Below are positions 58,017-64,000 of a stretch of DNA of 64,000 bases, piece after piece; the first letter of the stretch is position 1; each line of letters starts with the position of its first letter. The translations under genes and the position numbers were made by a program. Origin of the DNA: Methanothermobacter thermautotrophicus (lineage in GTDB: Archaea; Methanobacteriota; Methanobacteria; Methanobacteriales; Methanothermobacteraceae); the NCBI RefSeq assembly GCF_014889545.1, contig NZ_QKOF01000005.1:1-64000 (forward strand), in the 5' to 3' direction. The notes under the pieces are model-generated. The model saw only the letters and a program-made list of their open reading frames with translations, did not search any database and was not told the origin of the DNA.

Positions 58017-59252
58017 TCATCTGCTCATGAGGAAATCCCCATTTTCTATCAGTTCCTTAAGTTCCAGTGCCAGTTCACGGGCCCTTAACCTGTCAGACTG
58101 TCTGCATATGATGGGAACTGACATTTCACCTATCCTGACAGTCCCTGTATCCATCTCATATGCCCCTGATGGACAGGACCATGCGCATACTCCACAGCCA
58201 AAGCACCTATCAAGGTCCAGACCGTTATCGATGGCATGTGTGGGGCACCTCCTGGCTGCAATGCAGACCCCACAGTCTGTGCACATCCCCGGTTTATGGG
58301 TCGGCCTCTCCTCACCACCCCACACATCCTCATAGGTTATCTCGGTTATAACCCTTGAACGATCCCTTACATCTGCAACAGGAAGTTTTATATCTGAATT
58401 CAGGACCGTGAGGTTCTCAAGGACCCTCTCTGATGTTACAGGGACTGGAAGCGCCACTGTGTTAAATATCTCTGGACCCGCCGCTGTCCTGAATCCCCCG
58501 ATGTACCGGGGGTCCATATCATGGAGGTCACCGCTGATCATGAGGTTCGGCTTTAGGGGGCTGCTTCTTGTACCCTCACCCAGTACTATGGCCCGGGCCC
58601 CGTTCAGAAGAACCCCGGTCCCCTGATGCACTGTCTCCATTAATGGGTCGTTTTCAAGGGGGTTGAGGTCACCGCAGCCAGAGAATGAAAGGCCGCCGCA
58701 GTTTTCAGGCATTTCAAATGCATTGAATATGGATTTCACTGGTTTTTCTCCTGGATTAACAAGGGCCGTGTAATTCCTGAAGGCCATGCGTGTACCAACT
58801 ATCCTGGCTGTTTCAATATCATCCATGGTGACCGTGGACTCGACCACCCTGCCCTCCACAGATGTGACCCTCACATGGACCTCGGATCCCATGAGCAGGT
58901 CCCTGAATAGGAAGCCCCCCCCATATTCAGGGTCCTCCCTGCTGTGGCCTGTCCCATAGATGAAAAGGTCGACTGATCCAAGGTTCTCATTTGGGCAGGG
59001 ACCAGGGTAGGCGGGTATCCCGTTCAGCTCAACACTGGCTGCCTTGCGGAAGGAACCAGGCTCTGATACTTTAAGGTGCATGACCGCTGCTGTGCCTGAC
59101 ATGACACCACATGTGGCTGTGGTTACAACGTCAACCTCATCGGCTGCCGGGAGGTCACCATCACGGACCATGTCCTTTATCTCATCTGCTGTAAAGACAG
59201 CTGCATCCCCTTCAAGTATTCTTTCATTTATTTCAGAGACAGGTCTGTTCAA
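58017..59252 (-). CDS. Methanogenesis marker 16 metalloprotein (DUF39/COG1900 with ferredoxin domain)
   Basis: A 411-residue protein. The DUF39 domain (residues 1-300; TTATCGVMSGTAAVMHLKV, YPGPCPNENLGSVDLFIYG) is shared with L-aspartate semialdehyde sulfurtransferase, which makes homocysteine in methanogens. CBS domains of that relative are absent; instead two [4Fe-4S] motifs follow: CTDCGVCIAARRCP and CFGCGVCAWSCP. This is the architecture of methanogenesis marker 16. Whether it makes homocysteine or serves sulfur chemistry of a cofactor is not known. TTG 59252 after GGGGGTT. It lies 33 bases downstream of alaS. Confidence 0.88.
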   Translation of the reverse strand: MNRPVSEINERILEGDAAVFTADEIKDMVRDGDLPAADEVDVVTTATCGVMSGTAAVMHLKVSEPGSFRKAASVELNGIPAYPGPCPNENLGSVDLFIYGTGHSREDPEYGGGFLFRDLLMGSEVHVRVTSVEGRVVESTVTMDDIETARIVGTRMAFRNYTALVNPGEKPVKSIFNAFEMPENCGGLSFSGCGDLNPLENDPLMETVHQGTGVLLNGARAIVLGEGTRSSPLKPNLMISGDLHDMDPRYIGGFRTAAGPEIFNTVALPVPVTSERVLENLTVLNSDIKLPVADVRDRSRVITEITYEDVWGGEERPTHKPGMCTDCGVCIAARRCPTHAIDNGLDLDRCFGCGVCAWSCPSGAYEMDTGTVRIGEMSVPIICRQSDRLRARELALELKELIENGDFLMSR

Positions 59253-59285
59253 ATTGAACCCCCTAAACAGTCAGAGAGGATGCCT

Positions 59286-61964
59286 TCATATTCTAAGGGC
59301 TGCTCTAGCCTCATCAAGGGCATCATCAAGCTTCTCAGTTCCGGGGCCTGCTCCCTGTGCAAGGTGAGGTCTGCCTCCACCTCCACCTCCAAGCAAAGCT
59401 GCAGCCTTTGATATGACCTCGTTGATCCTCAAACCAGCCTTTACGGCATCTTCAGAGGCTGCTCCAACGATTTTACCCTCATGGTTCGCTAGTACCACTG
59501 CGTCGACTGTGGCTGATAGTTCAAGGGCCATGTTCTTCATCTCATCCATATCAGCGTCAACGGTGTCGATTATCACTGTGAGGTTATTGATCTTCTCAGC
59601 CCTGTCCTTCATCTCAAGGATCTTTAGTGACGCGACCTCCTCCTTGAGGCGGGAGACCTCATTTCTGAGGGCCTTCCACTCCCTGAAGAACCTTTCACAT
59701 GTCCCTGGGAGCTGTGATGGGGTGACCTTGAATATGTCCGAGCTTTCCCTCAGTATGTCCCCTGCCTTCTGCATGAGCTCTATGGCCGCTGACCCTGCAG
59801 AGAACTCTATCCTCTCCACTCCGTCCTGTATGCGTTCTGTTCGGTTTATCCTGATGAGTCCAATGTCTCCTGTTCTGTGGACATGGGTGCCTGCACAGGC
59901 CTGGACATCTATGCCTGGAATCTCAACGACCCTTATCCTTGAGCCAGGTACAACTCCGCCCTGGTAGAGTATGAATCCATACTTCCTCTCTGCAAGGTCC
60001 CGGTCCATCCACCTGACATGGAGGGGTACGTTCATCATGACATACTCATTTGCGAGTCTCTCTATCTCCTGGAGCTCTTCCAGTTTTATTCTTCTGTAGT
60101 GTGACAGGTCTATGCGTGAACTTTTAACTCCCTTCTGGGCCCCCGCCTGCCATATGTGATCTCCCAGGACCTTTCTTGCCGCTGAAACTATGAGGTGGGT
60201 TGCTGTGTGGTTCCTTGTGAGCTGAAGCCTTCTATCGGAATCAATAAAGCCTCTGATGGTTGTTCCTGGTTCGATGCAGATTTCATCGTCTGTCCTGTGA
60301 ACAACGACGTCCCCTATCTTCTCTGCATGTTTTATCCTGACCTTGCAGCCTTCAGCTGTGATGTATCCTGTATCTGATGGCTGACCGCCCCCCTCAGGAT
60401 AGAAGAGTGTGCGGTCGAGTATTATGCCATTCTCATGTATGCCTATGACCTCTGCCTGGAATTCCAGTTCATCGGGTTTCCTGTAGAATAGGAGTTCAGT
60501 TGCAGGGTAGTCAAGGTGTACGTCCTCCCCGGGCATGTCGGCTTCGGTTTCATTCCTCTCTGCTACGAGGGTGTAGAAGTTGTCTGGAATTTTAACCTTG
60601 AATCCGGATTCCTCTGCCATCTCCTTGATGGTCTCGGGTGGGATTCCGTGGGAGTCATACAGTTTTATGAGGGTCTCCAGGGGCATCTCTGCTTTTCCAT
60701 CCCTTTTAAGGTATTTTATTGTTTTCTCGACAATCCTGCGACCCTTCTTCACTGTCCTTGCATAGCGGTGTTCCTCGAGGTCTATGATATTCAGTATGTG
60801 CTCATGATGACCCCTTATCTCAGGGTAGTGGCCCTCAAGGAACTCCACCTGGATGTTCATTATATCCTTAAGGGACTCCTTCATGCCAAGGTCCTTCATG
60901 AGCCTAAGGGTCCTCCTGATTATGAGCCTTGCAAGGTATCCCTCCTTCACGTTTGATGGTATCACCCCATCTGCAAGCATGAATGCCAGGCACCGGGTAT
61001 GGTCTGCTATGGCATAAACCGATTCCATTGGGGAGGCTGCACGTTCCAGTTCCTCCACAGAGATACCAAGTTTATCCGCTACCCTCTTCCTGAGTTCCCT
61101 TAAATCGGCGTAGGTCTCTATGTCCATCATCCCTGCAACCCTGGCATTCTCTGCAAGTATCTCCTCATCGATTTCCACACCTGTCAGCTGGAGCAGTTTC
61201 TCAATTACCGGGCCAAAGCAGGCATCGTAGGCTGTTGGTGTCCCCTGTGATATCCAGGCGAACCTTTCAAGTCCATAGCCTGTGTCAACTATCTTGAGGG
61301 GGATCTCCTCCCTGCCACCATCAGGGAGAGTCCGGTACTGTATGAAGACAAGGGTTGCAAGTTCAACACCCCTGACGCATACCTCATAGCAGGGCCCCTC
61401 GTTTCCACCCCCCTGCCACCATGACTCTATGAATGTTATCTCAGATGGATCAATTCCTATGTGTGTTAAAAAGTCATGACAGTACTTTATTGTCTCCTCT
61501 TCCCAGTAGACAGTGTTATCCTCAGAATTGAATGCGTGATGACCCCCCATTGTGAAGCATGTGAGGTGTCTTCCTGTTCTTCCAACATTATCAACATCGT
61601 TGAGTCTTATTGATGGCTGCGCAACCACCAGGGGGTTTGCGGGGGGTTTCACCAGGCCAGATGTGACCCATGGCTGGAAGTTGTATATGGATGCGCCCAC
61701 CAGGAATACATCGTCCCGCCAGCGTTTTGCAAGTACAGGGTACCTCCTGATGGGTTCATGACCCCTTTCAGCGAAGAACTCCATGAACTCATCCTGTATC
61801 TCATAGAGGTCATAGCTCCTATCTGTGGCGGGGTTTCCTATGAATCCGTATTCGTCACAGGGGGCGTCTCCACATGTTTCGCGTTCCTTCATAGACCAGA
61901 AGATGTTTCCACAGGACCTGCATTCATATTTTCTGTATCCAAGTTTTTCAAGCTGACGGGACAT
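59286..61964 (-). CDS. alaS: Alanyl-tRNA synthetase
   Basis: An 892-residue archaeal AlaRS. N-terminal extra zinc-like site CRSCGNIFWSMKERETCGDAPC; class II core with RRYPVLAKRWRDDVFLVGAS and VAQPSIRLNDVDNVG; editing domain HTATHL (near residue 590) and CAGTH (near 690); coiled coil ERFFREWKALRNEVSRLKEEV; C-terminal LLGGGGGGRPHLAQGAG. A minus-strand TATA box (ATTTATAAAA, 61984-61993) predicts transcription start near ATG 61964, so a leaderless mRNA is likely; ATG 61973 is in frame. Confidence 0.96.
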   Translation of the reverse strand: MSRQLEKLGYRKYECRSCGNIFWSMKERETCGDAPCDEYGFIGNPATDRSYDLYEIQDEFMEFFAERGHEPIRRYPVLAKRWRDDVFLVGASIYNFQPWVTSGLVKPPANPLVVAQPSIRLNDVDNVGRTGRHLTCFTMGGHHAFNSEDNTVYWEEETIKYCHDFLTHIGIDPSEITFIESWWQGGGNEGPCYEVCVRGVELATLVFIQYRTLPDGGREEIPLKIVDTGYGLERFAWISQGTPTAYDACFGPVIEKLLQLTGVEIDEEILAENARVAGMMDIETYADLRELRKRVADKLGISVEELERAASPMESVYAIADHTRCLAFMLADGVIPSNVKEGYLARLIIRRTLRLMKDLGMKESLKDIMNIQVEFLEGHYPEIRGHHEHILNIIDLEEHRYARTVKKGRRIVEKTIKYLKRDGKAEMPLETLIKLYDSHGIPPETIKEMAEESGFKVKIPDNFYTLVAERNETEADMPGEDVHLDYPATELLFYRKPDELEFQAEVIGIHENGIILDRTLFYPEGGGQPSDTGYITAEGCKVRIKHAEKIGDVVVHRTDDEICIEPGTTIRGFIDSDRRLQLTRNHTATHLIVSAARKVLGDHIWQAGAQKGVKSSRIDLSHYRRIKLEELQEIERLANEYVMMNVPLHVRWMDRDLAERKYGFILYQGGVVPGSRIRVVEIPGIDVQACAGTHVHRTGDIGLIRINRTERIQDGVERIEFSAGSAAIELMQKAGDILRESSDIFKVTPSQLPGTCERFFREWKALRNEVSRLKEEVASLKILEMKDRAEKINNLTVIIDTVDADMDEMKNMALELSATVDAVVLANHEGKIVGAASEDAVKAGLRINEVISKAAALLGGGGGGRPHLAQGAGPGTEKLDDALDEARAALRI

Positions 61965-62061
61965 GGTAATCATTGAAAACAGTTTTTATAAATAGAATAA
62001 GAATTAAGAAAAATAAATTTTTTGCCATTAAACACTGGAAGAGAAAAAAATAGGGAGGAGT

Positions 62062-62370
62062 TTAACCGAAGAGTGCGCCGAGACCGGCAGCTGCTTCCTC
62101 TTCAGCTTCCTCTTCTTCTTCCTCTTCTTCCTCAGCTTCTTCTTCAGCCTCTTCGGCTGCTGCTGGTGCTGCTGCCGCTGCTGGTGCTGCGGCTACAGCT
62201 GTTGTTTCCATTGCCTCTTCGATGTCAACGTCTTCAAGGGCTGCTATGAGAGCCTTGACCCTTGCATCGTCCACTTCAGCGCCTGCTGCTTCAAGGACGC
62301 CTTTAACGTTTTCTTCGTTGATTTCCTTACCTGTTGTATGCAGTAACATTGCTGCGTATATGTATTCCAT
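62062..62370 (-). CDS. rpl12: 50S ribosomal protein L12 (P1 stalk)
   Basis: The 102-residue stalk protein. N-terminal dimerisation domain [21 protein letters not shown]; Ala-rich hinge; acidic run of Glu; final [10 protein letters not shown] that binds elongation factors. ATG 62370 follows GAGGTGAT. It is the last gene of the rpl1-rpl10-rpl12 operon; alaS starts 98 bases further with its own promoter. Confidence 0.97.
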   Translation of the reverse strand: MEYIYAAMLLHTTGKEINEENVKGVLEAAGAEVDDARVKALIAALEDVDIEEAMETTAVAAAPAAAAAPAAAEEAEEEAEEEEEEEEEAEEEAAAGLGALFG

Positions 62371-62423
62371 ATGATCACCTCAAATTTTATTTTTTAATGG
62401 GTTAACTGTTGCCAGTAAAGTGT

Positions 62424-63431
62424 TTATCCGAAGAGTGCGCCGAGACCGGCAGCTGCATCCTCTTCTTCCTCTTCTTCCTCTTCAGCTTCTTCTTCAACCT
62501 CTTCCTCTTTTTCTTCAGGGGCTGGTGCTGCTGCCCTTGAAGACAACTTCTCCTTCAGTTCATCATCAACTGCCTCATCATTAACCTCTGCAGCTGCAGC
62601 GGCCAGTGCAAGCATCTGTGCATAGGCCTTTGCAAGCAGGAGGTCAGTTGTTTCTGATGTGAGTATTGATGCATTGTATGCAAGGTTGAATGACTTTGAA
62701 GCTGCCTTCTGGATGATGGCAGGCATTGTCTCCCTGGTGTATATAACCGCGTTGACGGAGAGGTTAAATGCCTGTGAAAATGCCTTCTGGATATCAGACA
62801 GGGTCTTCTCTTCATCGATGGTTAATACATCTGCAGTGTATATTGTCTGGTTTTCATATGCTGCTCTGAGGTCTATTCCCACCTCAAGTGGCTGTATATC
62901 AAGTCTTGTTAATATTCCGGCCACCTTGGGTGGTATCTCCTCCCCTGCCTTCACAACGACGTGGTCATTTGAAACCACGATCTTGCCCTTCTCGATCTTG
63001 GCAGGGATACCTATCTGCTGCAGTTCACCCAGTATTGGACCTGGTGCAAATCCGGTATCCCCCTTGGGGACAACTATGTCAGCCGGGGCGATGGCCCCTG
63101 GTTTGGCTGGAGCAGGAGTTTTACTGTCCTCAAGGATCTTGAAGAGCTTAAATGGATTCATATCTGTGAATATAAGTGCAGGCTGCCCCTCCATGTATTC
63201 AGAGAGTGAATCAACGTTTTCAAGTTCTCTGCCAGCTTTCTCAAGGGCAAGGCTGATCAGGGTCTTCTTGGACATTCTGATGAGTGCACTGTCACGGAGT
63301 GTCTGGCGCATCTTCTGGAGCTGCCTTGCAGGTATGTCTGCAAGGTTGGCTATACCAACCACTTCATGACCTTTGATGAGGTCATGGAGCTCCTGAACCT
63401 CTTTCTTCTTCCATTCAGCCACGTGAGCCAT
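62424..63431 (-). CDS. rpl10: 50S ribosomal protein L10 (P0 stalk)
   Basis: A 335-residue P0-type protein carrying L12 dimers on its C-terminal helices. N-terminal part: [20 protein letters not shown] and [15 protein letters not shown]; spine region [21 protein letters not shown]-like; Glu-rich hinge and the same C-terminus [10 protein letters not shown] as L12. ATG 63431 follows GGTGAT and lies directly after the rpl1 stop. Confidence 0.97.
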   Translation of the reverse strand: MAHVAEWKKKEVQELHDLIKGHEVVGIANLADIPARQLQKMRQTLRDSALIRMSKKTLISLALEKAGRELENVDSLSEYMEGQPALIFTDMNPFKLFKILEDSKTPAPAKPGAIAPADIVVPKGDTGFAPGPILGELQQIGIPAKIEKGKIVVSNDHVVVKAGEEIPPKVAGILTRLDIQPLEVGIDLRAAYENQTIYTADVLTIDEEKTLSDIQKAFSQAFNLSVNAVIYTRETMPAIIQKAASKSFNLAYNASILTSETTDLLLAKAYAQMLALAAAAAEVNDEAVDDELKEKLSSRAAAPAPEEKEEEVEEEAEEEEEEEEDAAAGLGALFG

Positions 63432-64000
63432 TTAAATCACCCTCACTACCGGGCCCATGGTTGTCTTAACGTACATGGACTTTAACTGGTTTCTTCCCTT
63501 CTCAAGTTTGCGGTCAATTGTCTGAAGAACCGCCTCTATGTTCTCGGCGAGCTTCTCATCGTCCATGTCCTCGGTACCAACCACGGTATGAACCACTGGC
63601 TGGTCCTTGATTCTGACCTTAACAGTGTCCCTGAGTTTCTTCAGGATGGGCTCCGGGTTTATTGTTGCTGGCACTGGTTTGGGCATCTTCTTTCTGGGTC
63701 CGAGAACGGGTCCCAGGAATCGACCCACCAGGGGCATCATGTCTGCCTGAGCCACAAAGAATTCATACTGGTTGGCAAGTTTCTTTGCTTCCTTACGGTT
63801 TTTGCCAAGTTCTTCAAGTTCATCCTTGGTTATCACAAGGTCGGCCCCTGCATTTTTAGCCTGGAGGGCCAGTTCCCCATCGGCTATCACGGCAATCTTT
63901 ACATCCTTACCGCGGCCGTTGGGTAGAGAAACTTCCTCGTCAAACCTGTTCTCTGGTTTATTGACGTCAAGGTCCTTGATGTTAAGAATAACATCCATGG
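63432..64000 (-). CDS. rpl1: 50S ribosomal protein L1 (5' end outside window)
   Basis: About 189 of some 212 residues are present; the reading frame runs off the window edge at 64000, so the N-terminal ~24 residues are missing. The visible part includes [38 protein letters not shown] and [14 protein letters not shown], all typical of archaeal L1. It binds 23S rRNA and usually represses its own operon. Confidence 0.95.
   Translation of the reverse strand, partial: MDVILNIKDLDVNKPENRFDEEVSLPNGRGKDVKIAVIADGELALQAKNAGADLVITKDELEELGKNRKEAKKLANQYEFFVAQADMMPLVGRFLGPVLGPRKKMPKPVPATINPEPILKKLRDTVKVRIKDQPVVHTVVGTEDMDDEKLAENIEAVLQTIDRKLEKGRNQLKSMYVKTTMGPVVRVI

Overview
The window comes from a hydrogenotrophic, thermophilic methanogen of the Methanobacteriales, almost certainly the genus Methanothermobacter. 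It carries F420-dependent methylene-H4MPT reductase (mer), a complete acetyl-CoA decarbonylase/synthase operon, six-gene pyruvate synthase (porCDABEF), an archaeal histone, tetrahydromethanopterin- and methanofuran-related genes, and an alaS-rpl12-rpl10-rpl1 block. Promoters are archaeal (TATA boxes of the TTTAAATA or TTTATATA type), GGTGAT/GGAGG ribosome sites are common, and many genes start at TTG or GTG. The species is not settled from sequence alone.

Layout. 1-4.2 kb: mer, the archaeosine radical-SAM enzyme and a TmcAL-like nucleotidyltransferase. 4.2-9.2 kb, minus strand: a dehydrogenase-like gene, two tiny membrane proteins, a DUF89 phosphatase, a ubiquitin-like sulfur carrier with its tRNA thiolase NcsA, and a dihydropteroate-synthase-like protein. 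9.2-13.9 kb: por operon plus fumarase alpha. 13.9-20.8 kb, minus: a broken Fe-S membrane gene, two phoU genes, pstBAC and two pstS copies. 20.9-24.6 kb: a citrate-synthase-family gene, a broken 2TM gene, an HTH-PhoU regulator, a membrane protein and a phosphoesterase. 24.6-30.3 kb: tRNA-Thr, tRNA-Leu, a ferredoxin/geranylgeranyl-reductase pair, a large membrane protein with a C-terminal toroid-like domain, and a HEAT-repeat protein. 30.3-38.4 kb, minus: cdhABC-cooC-cdhDE-ferredoxin. 38.7-41.4 kb: cbiMNQO cobalt transporter, divergent from cdh. 41.4-48 kb: a TadA/TadC secretion pair, a methyltransferase, a TctA-like permease, EF-1beta, a zinc ribbon, mfnE and pth2. 48-56.7 kb: histone, ABCE1, an aminotransferase, radB, sua5, archaetidylinositol-phosphate synthase, DUF357/DUF47/DUF434 genes and FBP aldolase/phosphatase. 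56.8-64 kb, minus: thiI, methanogenesis marker 16, alaS and ribosomal stalk genes; rpl1 is cut by the window edge.

The genes fit together as an autotrophic C1 core: methyl-H4MPT made through Mer feeds acetyl-CoA synthesis by Cdh, pyruvate synthase reduces acetyl-CoA to pyruvate, fumarase and the reductive TCA branch follow, and FBP aldolase/phosphatase starts gluconeogenesis. Cobalt import beside cdh serves the corrinoid protein CdhDE. A large part of the window (pst, two phoU, HTH-PhoU, DUF47) deals with phosphate.

Points most worth a second look: (i) at least six genes have their 3' end, including the stop codon, repeated 24-66 bp further downstream; (ii) a ferredoxin / geranylgeranyl reductase / membrane-toroid fusion gene set near the tRNAs; (iii) three genes interrupted by frameshifts, two of them exactly at five-base homopolymers; (iv) dyad sequences at the two pst promoters near an HTH-PhoU regulator.
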